Source: Geomonas subterranea
Lineage (GTDB): Bacteria > Desulfobacterota > Desulfuromonadia > Geobacterales > Geobacteraceae
Assembly (NCBI RefSeq): GCF_019063845.1
Contig: NZ_CP077683.1
Span: forward strand, 1,426,001 to 1,490,000
Length of the DNA stretch: 64,000 bases
Reading direction: 5' to 3'
Part shown: positions 42,706 through 51,267 of the stretch, piece by piece
Numbering within the stretch: position 1 is the first letter of the stretch
Layout: every line of letters begins with the position of its first letter
Notes under the pieces: generated by a model
Told to the model about the DNA's origin: nothing
The model's database searches: none
What the model saw: the letters and a program-made list of their open reading frames with translations, nothing else
Translations under genes and position numbers: made by a program

Positions 42706-44241
42706 CTAGCGCCCGGGCAGCTCCAGCTCCTTCATCTTCCTGTAGAGGGTGTTGCGCGCTATCCCCAGTGCCTTCGCGGCCTCGGTGATGTTGCCGTCGT
42801 ACTGCGCCAGCGCCTCCTTGATGGTCTCTGCCTCGGAGTCCTTCAGGGCGTTCAGCGGCGGTACGATCTTCTTCTTGCGCATCACGGCCAGGAGGTTCGA
42901 CTGGGCCTGGCGCAGGGAGGCGAGCATCCCGTTCAACTCGTCGGCCCCCAGCCGCTCCAGACAGTCACAGCTTCTGCACTGCTCGACAAGGTCGGTGGCG
43001 GCCGGCAGCGGCCCGGCATCTGCATAACGCTGGGCCGGCTGCGCACCGTAGCGCACCGGCGCGGAAGGGCCGGCGAGGAAAGTCCCCCCCAGATGCTCCG
43101 GGAGGATGGTGTCGCCGGTACAGATCACCACGGCGCGGCGCATCACGTTGGCGAGCTCGCGGATGTTCCCCGGCCAGGAGTACCCCTGCAGCAGACGCAC
43201 GGTGCCGGGGGAAAGCCTCAGGTCGCGGTTCAACTGCTGCACGAAGTGCTCGGCCAGAAGCGGGATGTCCTCGTGACGCTCGGCAAGCGACGGTATCTCC
43301 AGGCGGACCACGTTGAGCCGGTAAAAAAGATCCTCGCGGAAGGTCTTCTCCCTGATGGCCTGCTCCAGGTCGACGTTTGTGGCGGCGATGACACGGACGT
43401 CGGTCTTAATGGGGCGCTCCCCCCCTACCCTCATGAACTCGCCGGTTTCCAGCACGCGCAGGAGCTTCACCTGGATCTGGGGCGTGGCGTCCCCGATCTC
43501 GTCCAGAAGGAGGGTCCCGTTGTTGGCGAGCTCGAAGATGCCGCGCCGGGTCTGGTTGGCGCCGGTGAAGGCCCCCTTCTCGTGGCCGAAGAGTTCACTT
43601 TCGAGAAGGTTCTCGGGAAGCGCACCGCAGTTGACCGGGATGAAGGGCTGCCCGGCCCGCGCGGATGCGGCGTGGATGAAGCGGGCCAGCACCTCCTTGC
43701 CGGTGCCGGTCTTCCCCTGGATCAGGACGGATATATCCTTCCCCGCCACTTTGTAGGCCAGCGAAACCATCCGCTTCATCGGGGGGGAGACGCCAACGCG
43801 GAAGCCGACCCCCTGGGCCACCTCGGCCCACTCGTCTGCGGCTGCGCCCCCCCTGCCGTGCACGGCGCCCGCCCCGGCGGCCCTTTCGATCATCTGCTCG
43901 ATCTGGTCGATGTCATCGAAGGGTTTTTCCAGGTACTCGTAGGCGCCCAGCTGCATGGCGGTCACCGCCGTCTTGACCGTCGAGTAGCCGGTCATGATGA
44001 TCACCTCGCAGGAGGGCTGCCTCGACTTGATGATCTCAAGAAGCGTTATGCCGTCCGTGTCCGGAAGCTTCAGGTCGACAAGGGCGACGCTGAAGCGCCC
44101 CGCCTCCAGCGCGGCCAGGGCCTCGGGCTCGTTGGCCGCGGTGACCACCTGGTACCCCCTGCGCGTCAGCAGGCGGCGGAAAAAGGTGCACACGTCCCTC
44201 TCGTCATCGATTATCAGTATTTGCGTTTGCGATTCTGTCAC
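42706..44241 (-). CDS. NtrC-family sigma54-dependent response regulator
   Basis: An approximately 511-residue regulator. The receiver domain has IDDERD and phospho-acceptor Asp56 in ALVDLKLPD. The AAA+ domain has Walker A QGKTGTGKE, the sigma54-contacting GAFTGAN loop, and LLLDEIGDATPQIQ. The C-terminal Fis-type HTH reads ITEAAKALGIARNTLYRKMK. A cysteine pair in CRSCDCLERL lies between AAA+ and HTH. GTG 44241, with GGGGGCAGGCC before it, is preferred; an ATG at 44274 would overlap the kinase stop by 20 bp and has no ribosome site. It is cotranscribed with the kinase and alcohol dehydrogenase and very probably activates the sigma54 promoter at 47161-47177. Confidence 0.9.
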   Translation of the reverse strand: MTESQTQILIIDDERDVCTFFRRLLTRRGYQVVTAANEPEALAALEAGRFSVALVDLKLPDTDGITLLEIIKSRQPSCEVIIMTGYSTVKTAVTAMQLGAYEYLEKPFDDIDQIEQMIERAAGAGAVHGRGGAAADEWAEVAQGVGFRVGVSPPMKRMVSLAYKVAGKDISVLIQGKTGTGKEVLARFIHAASARAGQPFIPVNCGALPENLLESELFGHEKGAFTGANQTRRGIFELANNGTLLLDEIGDATPQIQVKLLRVLETGEFMRVGGERPIKTDVRVIAATNVDLEQAIREKTFREDLFYRLNVVRLEIPSLAERHEDIPLLAEHFVQQLNRDLRLSPGTVRLLQGYSWPGNIRELANVMRRAVVICTGDTILPEHLGGTFLAGPSAPVRYGAQPAQRYADAGPLPAATDLVEQCRSCDCLERLGADELNGMLASLRQAQSNLLAVMRKKKIVPPLNALKDSEAETIKEALAQYDGNITEAAKALGIARNTLYRKMKELELPGR

Positions 44242-44254
44242 GGCCTGCCCCCGA

Positions 44255-45922
44255 CTACTTGTCGTTACTTTCATCTACCGGCAGGACGAGGCTGAAACAG
44301 CTCCCCTGCCCCAAGGTGCTCTCCACCTCGATGGTGCCGTGGTGCGACTCGGCGATACCCAGACTGACCGAGAGACCGAGCCCGGTCCCCTTGCTGGCCT
44401 CCTTGCTGGTGTAAAACGGCGTGAAGATCTTCGAGACGTTCTCGGGCGCGATGCCGACGCCGTTGTCGCTGACACTCAGGACGGCCCAGCGTTGCCCCCC
44501 CTCGCTCCGAAGCGAGGTGGCCACCTCGATGACCTTCTCCTTGCCGTCGACCTCGGTGAGGGCATCGCGCGCGTTGATGAGGAAATTGGTCAACACCTGC
44601 TGGATCTGCGGGCCGTTGGCGTTGATCCTCGGCAGGTCGCGGTCGAAGTGCTCGAAGATGGCGATCTGGCTGCGGTTGATCTGGTACTGGATCATGTCCA
44701 GGACCCGCTCGGCCTCCGCGTTCAGATCCACCGGCGAGAAGGGAGCCTGGTCCTGGCGCGAGAAGGTAAGGAGGTTCTGGATGATGCGCTTGCAGCGCAG
44801 CCCGCAATTGATGATGTCGGAGAGCGCCTCGCCATGCTCCGAATCCTCCTCCCCCTGCAGGTCGCGGGCGAGCATCTGCGCCGTTCCGATGATCACGGTC
44901 ATCGGGCTGTTCAGCTCGTGGGCGACGCCCGCCGCCATCACCCCCAGCGCCACCATCTTGGCGGACTGCACCAGTTGCGCCTCCATCTTCAGCTTCTTGG
45001 TCACATCCTTCATGATGATGGTGACGGCGGCGAGCTGCTTATCCTCGTTGAAGACGGGGTAGTAGGAGAGGTCCAGAAACTCCCCCTCGGGGGTATGCCA
45101 CTGCTGGAATACCGGCTTTCCGGTCTCCTTGATCTCCTGGATCGGGCAGTTCTTGCAGGGGCCGGTCCCTCCCCGGAGCTTGGCGAAGCACTTGTTGCTG
45201 ATGGCCTGGTTGAAGGTGTCGCTCATGCCGGGGGGGAGCTGACCGTTGTGCAGCAGCACGTTGTATTCGGTGTCGATGAGGAAGATGGGATCGGTCACGG
45301 CGCGGAAGGTCGCTTCCCACTCCTTCTTGGCCCGAGAGACCTGCTTGTACAGCCGCGCGTTCTGCATGCTGATGGCGAGCTGGTCGGCCAGGTGCTGCAC
45401 GAAGTTCAGCTCGGCCCGCTCGTAGGCCGCGTCGATGGTGCTCCCCAAGAGCAAAAGGCCGGTCACCGAGGAACGCTCGAACAGGGGCGCGGCGGCGAGG
45501 GAGCGCAGCGGCTCGGCGTGTTTCTTCGTCGCCTGGGCCAGGCAGAGCGGATCCTGCATCGGGTTGTAGCTGGTGGCCCCCTTGTCCCGGAACGCGTTCC
45601 AGAGGATGGACTGCTTCGGGATGTAGCCAAGGTCGGTGAAGTCGCGGGGGGCAACGGCGATCAGCTTGAGCTTCCCTTCGGTGAGCTTCGCGAGCGCGAG
45701 GAAGTCGCAGGGAAGCGCCTCGGGGAGCTTGCGGAAGGCCCTCTCGATGATGTCGCCGATGGACATGTCGATATTGATGTCGCGGGTGAGCTGCTGCAGG
45801 ATCTCCAGACGGCTGTTTTGTTTCAGCACGTCCTGGTTCCTCTTCTTGAGCTCCACGTAGTAGTTGAGCTTCGAAGAGTCGACACCCGTCAGCTGTTCGA
45901 GGAGTTTGCCCCTGTTTTTCAC
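44255..45922 (-). CDS. cytoplasmic histidine kinase with GAF and cysteine-bearing PAS domains
   Basis: A 555-residue kinase without membrane segments. A coiled-coil start precedes a GAF domain at about 40-190. A PAS domain follows at about 200-310, with CFAKLRGGTGPCKNCPIQEI (Cys245, Cys256, Cys259), a cysteine cluster that could bind a metal or sense redox state. Next are VMAAGVAHELNSPMTVIIG with His335, and the ATPase domain NFLINARDAL, DNGVGIAPE, GTGLGLSVS. It pairs with the NtrC-type regulator downstream (14-bp spacing to GTG 44241). It follows the alcohol dehydrogenase gene by 24 bp. Confidence 0.92.
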   Translation of the reverse strand: MKNRGKLLEQLTGVDSSKLNYYVELKKRNQDVLKQNSRLEILQQLTRDINIDMSIGDIIERAFRKLPEALPCDFLALAKLTEGKLKLIAVAPRDFTDLGYIPKQSILWNAFRDKGATSYNPMQDPLCLAQATKKHAEPLRSLAAAPLFERSSVTGLLLLGSTIDAAYERAELNFVQHLADQLAISMQNARLYKQVSRAKKEWEATFRAVTDPIFLIDTEYNVLLHNGQLPPGMSDTFNQAISNKCFAKLRGGTGPCKNCPIQEIKETGKPVFQQWHTPEGEFLDLSYYPVFNEDKQLAAVTIIMKDVTKKLKMEAQLVQSAKMVALGVMAAGVAHELNSPMTVIIGTAQMLARDLQGEEDSEHGEALSDIINCGLRCKRIIQNLLTFSRQDQAPFSPVDLNAEAERVLDMIQYQINRSQIAIFEHFDRDLPRINANGPQIQQVLTNFLINARDALTEVDGKEKVIEVATSLRSEGGQRWAVLSVSDNGVGIAPENVSKIFTPFYTSKEASKGTGLGLSVSLGIAESHHGTIEVESTLGQGSCFSLVLPVDESNDK

Positions 45923-45946
45923 GGCACTTCCTTTGTGGCCCCAGGC

Positions 45947-47095
45947 CTACATGGCATTGCGGTAGATCTGCTCGATCTGTTCGCGGGTTGCGTAGCGCGG
46001 GTTGGTGACCAGGCAGGCGTCCTTGGTGGCGTTCTCACTCAAAAGCGGGATGAATTCCTCCTTGAGCCCGAGCTCCGAGAGCCCCTTGGCGAGCCCGATA
46101 TCCTCGATCAGGCGCTGCACCGCCTCGATGGAGCGCCCGGCCGCCTCCTCAAGCTCAAGCCCTGCGACGTCTTCCCCCATGGCAACGGCGATGTCACGGA
46201 ACCGCTCCGGGCACGCCTGCAGGTTGAAGCGCATCACGTGCGGCAGGATGGAGGCGTTGGTCTCGCCATGGTGCTGGTCGAGGAGCCCGTCGACCTGGTG
46301 CGTCATGGCGTGGGCGGCGCCGAGGATGGCGTTGGAAAAGGCGAGGCCGGCGGTGAGGCTCGCCATGGCCATGTTGGTGTTGGCCTCCATGTCGCTTCTC
46401 TCGGCGACAGCCCTCCTCAGGTTCCTTGAGATGAGCTGGATGGCCTTGAGCGCGTGGATGTCGGTGAGGGGCGTCGCGGCTAGCGAGACATATGATTCTA
46501 TCCCGTGGGTGAGCGCGTCGACCCCGGTGGCGGCCGCGAGCTTGGCATCCTTGGTCTTGAGCAGTTCCGGATCGACGATGGCGATGTCCGGGATGAGGGA
46601 GCGGGAGATAATGGACATCTTCAGCTTCCGGTCGGTGTCCACGATGATGGTGAACTGGCTCACCTCCGACCCCGCCCCGGCCGTCGACGGAACGATGACC
46701 ATGGGCGGAAGCGGCGTGGAGATCTTGTTGATCCCTTCGTAGTCCTTCAGTCTCCCCCCGTTGGAGGCTATGGTGGCGATGGCCTTGGCCACGTCGGTCG
46801 GGCTGCCGCCGCCGACCGAGACGATGCCGTCACACCCAGAGGCGAGATATTTGGCTGCGCCCTCGGTGACCTCGCAATCCTTGGGGTTGGTGGTGAGGCT
46901 GGAGAAAATGACAGTATCGAGCCCGGCCGCACGCAGGTAGTCGACCGCGATGTCCACCCAACCGGCGGATATGACGTCGTCATCGCTGACCAGGAACACC
47001 TTGGAAACGCCAAGGCGCACGACGCTCTCGCCGATCTGGCTCAGAGAGCCCCTGCCGAATATGATTTCGGGTGCAACGAACTTGCTTATTTCCAT
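45947..47095 (-). CDS. iron-containing alcohol dehydrogenase
   Basis: A 382-residue group III alcohol dehydrogenase. The NAD-binding GGGSPTDVAKAIA (GGGSxxD motif) lies near residue 95. The iron site is formed by Asp in DALTHGIESYVS and histidines in AILGAAHAMTHQVDGLL and HHGETNA. It oxidises short-chain alcohols or reduces aldehydes. ATG 47095 is chosen over a longer frame because CAGGAGTCACAGAG precedes it. It is the first gene of an operon with the sensor kinase and sigma54 regulator, so it is probably induced by a signal those proteins detect. Confidence 0.93.
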   Translation of the reverse strand: MEISKFVAPEIIFGRGSLSQIGESVVRLGVSKVFLVSDDDVISAGWVDIAVDYLRAAGLDTVIFSSLTTNPKDCEVTEGAAKYLASGCDGIVSVGGGSPTDVAKAIATIASNGGRLKDYEGINKISTPLPPMVIVPSTAGAGSEVSQFTIIVDTDRKLKMSIISRSLIPDIAIVDPELLKTKDAKLAAATGVDALTHGIESYVSLAATPLTDIHALKAIQLISRNLRRAVAERSDMEANTNMAMASLTAGLAFSNAILGAAHAMTHQVDGLLDQHHGETNASILPHVMRFNLQACPERFRDIAVAMGEDVAGLELEEAAGRSIEAVQRLIEDIGLAKGLSELGLKEEFIPLLSENATKDACLVTNPRYATREQIEQIYRNAM

Positions 47096-47160
47096 CTCTG
47101 TGACTCCTGAAACTGATTGTCGCCACGGGCCTGCCTGCACCCACGGATAACGTATACACA

Positions 47161-47177
47161 GGCAAGATCGGTACCAA
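47161..47177 (-). promoter_or_regulatory. sigma54 (-24/-12) promoter of the alcohol dehydrogenase operon
   Basis: The minus strand reads TTGGTACCGATCTTGCC against the consensus TTGGCACN5TTGCW. GG and GC are correctly spaced. It lies about 65 bp before ATG 47095, and the operon encodes an NtrC-type activator. Confidence 0.78.
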
Positions 47178-47368
47178 ATCCGGCTCAAAGGGACGCAGGC
47201 GGGACGGGATCTCTAATGAGGACCGCTGGTAATACCTTGAATACAAAACAATGAGACGGCTTTTTACGATCTGCGAAAAAAAGTGGCTCGATTTGGAACA
47301 GTCCCCGGGAGGAGGGGCGAACAGTGTCACTATATCTAACAAGCGTCATTTTTTGGAACAGAAAAAAC

Positions 47369-47383
47369 GTCTCGTTTTGAGAC
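47369..47383. promoter_or_regulatory. probable upstream activator site (GTCTC-N5-GAGAC)
   Basis: GTCTCGTTTTGAGAC is a perfect inverted repeat about 200 bp upstream of the sigma54 promoter, at a normal enhancer distance. A half site GAGAC at 47253 and two TTTGGAACAG motifs (47290-47301 and 47351-47362) lie between. It is a likely binding site for the operon's own NtrC-type regulator. Confidence 0.55.
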
Positions 47384-47546
47384 AGGGCGAGTTTTCTTCG
47401 GAAGCAGACGGTGGCAGAGATTGAACTAAGTCTAATGGCGAAGGGACTTTATGCCTGCGGCATGGCGCCCCCCGGACTAACCGGCGCTGGCGGCAACCAT
47501 TTTATTCTATTTCGTTGTAAACGTGGTGCGAGAAGGAGGATGGACA

Positions 47547-47618
47547 ATGAACACCAGGGAATCCCCGGCGTACTGTCGCTTGGGGTGGCGGCGGGGCTTA
47601 GTTCTGCTTGGTCTTTAG
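47547..47618 (+). CDS. possible 23-residue small protein
   Basis: ATG 47547 follows an excellent ribosome site (AGAAGGAGGATGGACA). The frame encodes MNTRESPAYCRLGWRRGLVL plus three residues and then TAG. It overlaps the 3' end of the convergent nuclease gene by 21 bp. The strong ribosome site is the only support. It might be a leader peptide or chance. No downstream gene on this strand is close. Confidence 0.25.
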   Translation: MNTRESPAYCRLGWRRGLVLLGL

Positions 47619-48176
47619 CTTCACGTGCGGCTTGAACTCCCAGGGGGGCTGTGGGTTGTCCTGGATCCAGAGGCCGCTGCGCCTGGCGCGAGCCATCCGC
47701 TCGATCCCGATGTAGTGGGGGTGATCCCCCCTGGTGAGAAGCCTGCGATATGCCCAGGCCCAGCCGTCGTTGAGCATCTCGAGGTTGATGTTGCGGTCGT
47801 CCAGATAAACGACGGCCACGGCGACCTGCGTGGGTTCGGTCTTGAAGACAAGGGTCTCGCGGATCTCGAGGCGCACCACCTGGTGCAACACCTTGAGAGA
47901 CAGGGCGCGGAAGGCGTCCTCCGAGTAAGGCTGGCCCGGCTTGTACCAGCCGGTGAACTTGTCGATCTTGGCCGTTTGGGGAGCGGCGATACCGTAGAGA
48001 CGCACGGGTATTTCGGTACCGTAGGAATTGACGGTGAGGCGGTCCCCTTCGCTGACCCCGACCACCAGTCCTGCTATCATGTGCCCCGGGTGATGGGGAT
48101 CGTTCTGGGCATGGGCCGGTACCACGAATAGCAGCAAAGACGACCACAGCGCCAATAAACAGCCCGCTTTTCTCAA
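47598..48176 (-). CDS. secreted staphylococcal-nuclease-like (SNase) protein
   Basis: A 192-residue protein. LRKAGCLLALWSSLLLFVVPAHAQ contains a signal peptide, and the mature part has the SNase OB-fold: VVGVSEGDRLTVNSYGTEIP, VRLYGIAAPQ, YSEDAFRAL, VAVVYLDDRNINLEMLNDGW. SNase-like proteins cleave nucleic acid phosphodiesters, but catalytic Arg/Glu equivalents are only partly evident (VRLYGIAAP). The start is uncertain. A TTG at 48176 with AAGGGGGCTGTTG before it gives a clean signal peptide; an ATG at 48230 would add 18 residues. Confidence 0.75.
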   Translation of the reverse strand: MRKAGCLLALWSSLLLFVVPAHAQNDPHHPGHMIAGLVVGVSEGDRLTVNSYGTEIPVRLYGIAAPQTAKIDKFTGWYKPGQPYSEDAFRALSLKVLHQVVRLEIRETLVFKTEPTQVAVAVVYLDDRNINLEMLNDGWAWAYRRLLTRGDHPHYIGIERMARARRSGLWIQDNPQPPWEFKPHVKLKTKQN

Positions 48177-48260
48177 CAACAGCCCCCTTCCCACCGCCAC
48201 GTCCGGTTGATTTGCTAAACCGCGCGCCATGTTAGCAAAACAGTTCAGGCAAAGCAATGC

Positions 48261-49512
48261 TCAATACCGCAACTGCTGCGCCGGAAGCGGTGGCAGAAGC
48301 TTGATCAGCAACTGATACGCCAGTATCTCCACCGAAACGATGCCGACGGCGATCATCACTTCGGCGAAAGAAGGGAAGTAGTGCCAGCCGTTGCCCGGAT
48401 TGAACCCGATCAGGTAAACGTTGAACCGGTACAACCCGCCCCCCGAGAGCATCACCACGGCGGCGATGAACAGACGGCGAGGGGAGTGCTTTTCGCCGAC
48501 GCGGAAAAACGGGATGGCGCCGATGCCCATAAGGAAACACTCGGCAAGGAAGAAGATGGAGTAGAAATCGCCGATCGCCGTGGCCACGATGGTCCCGGCG
48601 CATCACGTCCCCGATACGGATCACAAGCCATGCCGCGGTGAGCCAGGGAATGACCCGCCCCACCGCCGCGAGCTGTGAGTCGTGGAAACCGCGGTTCAGG
48701 ACGAAGGAGGAAAGAACGGAAACGAAGATGACGATGGCATAGCCGAAATAGATGCAGTTAATCAGGAACAGCAGGGGGAGAAACGGGCTGTGCCAGAGCG
48801 GATGCAGCTTGGTGGACGCGATCAGCATCAGCGAACCGAGCGCGGACTGGTGCATGGTGGGAAGGATGATGCCGGCCGTGGCGGAGCAGATCAATACCCT
48901 GTTGATGATGGTCCACAACCGGGGTAAGGCGACCGGGCACCTCCCCTTCCCTGCCGGTTGCCAGGCCACCAGCCCCTTGCGCAACAGGAAGTTCAGCGCC
49001 AGGGTGCGCATGGCCGTGGGCGTGCCGCGCCCCATCAGGGCGAGCAGGTTGGGAAGGTACTCCAGACACAGGGCGATCAGGTAGCCGAAGAGGCAGAGCA
49101 CGAGCTCGAAGAAGGCGGAACTGGGTTGCCAGCTGGTGGCGGAGAGGAGCCCGTGTGCGTTCCAGGGGCGGCCGATCTCGACCACGATGGAGGATGCCGC
49201 CAGGAAGGAGCCGAACAGGCTGGTAAGGATGGCGGACTTGACAAGGGTGTTGTAGTGGCCGCGGTTGATGATGTAGCTGAGAAGCGCCACCGTGTAGCCG
49301 CCGCAGGTGACGGCGGTGCCGATGGCGACGTCGTAGGCGACCCAGATGCCCCACGGGTAGCCGTCGCTCAAGTTGGAGACGGCGCCTATTCCCTTGGTGA
49401 AACGGACCGCGGTGAAGAACAGGCCGACCAGGGATAGGGACAGCAAAACGAAAAAAGATTTGGTGAAGATATTCCCCTTGCCACCGGGTGGGCGTGTACT
49501 GACACCGATCAT
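48261..49512 (-). pseudogene. NrfD/HybB-like quinone-reactive membrane subunit, frameshifted
   Basis: The 5' frame from ATG 49512 encodes eight or so membrane helices with family sequence (SDGYPWGIWVAYDVAIGTAV, VVEIGRPWNAHGLLSATSW, LPTMHQSALGSLMLIA) typical of HybB, the membrane anchor of [NiFe] hydrogenases and related enzymes. At about 48590-48605, after VIRIGDVM, the frame becomes arginine-rich nonsense. The correct C-terminus (TAIGDFYSIFFLAECFLMGI … LIGFNPGNGWHYFPSFAE) continues one base out of frame to 48261. A single-base indel therefore breaks an otherwise complete gene of about 410 residues. No hydrogenase subunit genes are adjacent. An assembly error must be excluded. Confidence 0.82.
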
Positions 49513-49654
49513 CTCTGTCCCTGTCGCCTTGCGCTGATGAAGCGCGGCAAGTGTAAGGGGTGGAAGGGGCAGCTGTCAACATTTCCCTACTTTGGTTGCG
49601 CGGCGGCGGAGGGGCGAGTCGGGGTCGGGGAATGTCGGGGGTAAATCCCCCCTG

Positions 49655-49675
49655 TCCCCCCTTCGCAAAGGGGGA
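49655..49675. repeat. C-run/G-run palindrome (REP-like)
   Basis: TCCCCCCTTCGCAAAGGGGGA is a short perfect or near-perfect palindrome of the family at 8536-8562, embedded in AAATCCCCCCTG-type sequence. Confidence 0.6.
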
Positions 49676-49697
49676 ACGTGAGGGCGGGCAAAAAAAA

Positions 49698-49719
49698 GCC
49701 CCGGGGGGGGACCCGGGGC
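49698..49719 (-). terminator. intrinsic terminator of cysK
   Basis: GCCCCGGG…CCCGGGGC is an 8-bp GC stem preceded by eight A on the plus strand, which gives the U tract for minus-strand transcription. It lies 27 bases after the cysK stop. Confidence 0.88.
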
Positions 49720-49745
49720 GAGGGACAGACGCGAGGTTGTGACGG

Positions 49746-50699
49746 CTAGGCTTCTTCGAAAAGTGCCGTGGAGAGATAGCGCTCGGCCAGGTCCGGGAGT
49801 ATCACCACGATGATCTTGCCGGCGAACTCGTCCAGGTTGGCGAGGCGTACGGCTGCGGCAACGGCGGCACCGCTCGAGATCCCTACCAGGAGCCCTTCTT
49901 CCTTGGTCAGACGCTTGGCGAACTCGAGCGCCTCGTTGCTGTCGACCGCTTCGACACGGTCGATGAGGGAGAGGTCGAGGGTCTCGGGGATGAACCCGGC
50001 ACCGATGCCCTGGATCTTGTGCGGACCGGGCTTGAGCTCCTGGCCGGCGAGCTTCTGCGCGATGACCGGGCTTTCCTTAGGCTCGACGGCGACCGAAATG
50101 ACCGCTTTCCCCTTGGTGTGCTTGAGGTAACGAGAGATACCGGAGATGGTGCCGCCGGTTCCGACGCCGGAAACGATGACGTCGACGGCTCCGTCGGTAT
50201 CGGCCCAGATCTCGGGGCCGGTGGTCTTTTCATGAATAGCGGGGTTCGCGGGGTTCTTGAACTGCTGCGGCAGGAAGTAGCGCGCAGGATCGGAAGCCGC
50301 GATCTCCTCCGCCTTGGCTACGGCGCCCTTCATCCCGGCGGAACCGGGGGTGAGGATCAGGTTTGCCCCCAGGGCGGCCAGCACCCGGCGGCGCTCGATG
50401 CTCATGGTTTCCGGCATGGTCAGGGTCAGCTTGTAGCCGCGCGCGGCGGCGACGTAAGCGAGAGCGATGCCGGTGTTGCCGCTGGTCGGCTCGACGATCT
50501 CGACCCCGGGTTTCAACACGCCACGTTCCTCGGCGTCCCAGATCATGTTGGCGCCGATACGGCACTTCACCGAGTAGGCAGGGTTGCGCCCTTCGACCTT
50601 GGCGAGGACGGTGGCCTTGGCCCCCTTGGTCACATGATTCAGCCGCACCAGCGGTGTGTTGCCAATGGATTGGGAGTTATCTTGGTAGATACGGGACAT
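49746..50699 (-). CDS. cysK: cysteine synthase A
   Basis: A 317-residue fold-type II PLP enzyme that makes cysteine from O-acetylserine and sulfide. The N-terminus is IGNTPLVRL, the Schiff-base Lys45 lies in [13 protein letters not shown], and the substrate-binding loop is [30 protein letters not shown] binds the PLP phosphate. [11 protein letters not shown] and [11 protein letters not shown] complete the set. It is divergently placed with respect to metY, linking cysteine and homocysteine synthesis. The ribosome site is AAAGGAGAACAACC. Confidence 0.95.
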   Translation of the reverse strand: MSRIYQDNSQSIGNTPLVRLNHVTKGAKATVLAKVEGRNPAYSVKCRIGANMIWDAEERGVLKPGVEIVEPTSGNTGIALAYVAAARGYKLTLTMPETMSIERRRVLAALGANLILTPGSAGMKGAVAKAEEIAASDPARYFLPQQFKNPANPAIHEKTTGPEIWADTDGAVDVIVSGVGTGGTISGISRYLKHTKGKAVISVAVEPKESPVIAQKLAGQELKPGPHKIQGIGAGFIPETLDLSLIDRVEAVDSNEALEFAKRLTKEEGLLVGISSGAAVAAAVRLANLDEFAGKIIVVILPDLAERYLSTALFEEA

Positions 50700-51267
50700 G
50701 GTGGTTGTTCTCCTTTCGGTGGGTTGCCTTTCGTTGGCCAGGCCAACGATAACATCTGCTAAATAGTCGGCAATTCCTCTTCGTTTTGGACATTTTTATA
50801 TTTAACCTGCAACATTGTCAACTATTTTATTTGCGTACTTGATTCCGCTGATGTGTTTTGAAGCAAAAAGGCGCCTCTCGGTCTCTATCCAGCAGGCGAC
50901 CTCCCCCTTTACGTCCGCCGTGCCGCCCCGACGTATCCCGCCTGCAATTCACGCACTGTCACGTCAATTAACGCCCGCGCAGCGGAATCAAACATCACAG
51001 TTACAAGATCAACTACACGATCTAAACCGCCAGTAGATGGCCATTTTGCTTCATGTCAACTGCCGATGCGCGAGCAGAGGTTCCAGATGGCAATAGCCAC
51101 GTCTTTGCCAAAAAATGCCACGCCGCATACAACAGCTGCCAACTGTGACAATACATATTTATTTCTTGACAAATTGAGTTTCAAAAACTACCCTCCCCGC
51201 AATCGAATGACATGAGAGCAGCATCAATGTTGTGCAGGCACACCCTGTGCTGTCAAACGGAGGAGAT
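50700..51267. other. divergent regulatory region between cysK and metY
   Basis: 568 bp without a gene. TTCTTGACAAATTGAG around 51162-51180 offers a -35 (TTGACA) for a plus-strand promoter, with a weak -10 (TACCCT) 17 bp later. I looked for SAM and other riboswitch cores here and recognise none. AT-rich DNA at 50790-50840 is a likely cysK promoter zone. Confidence 0.45.

Noticed and set aside
50700..51267. SAM riboswitch upstream of metY
   Set aside because: No conserved SAM-I/II core could be recognised in the interval.
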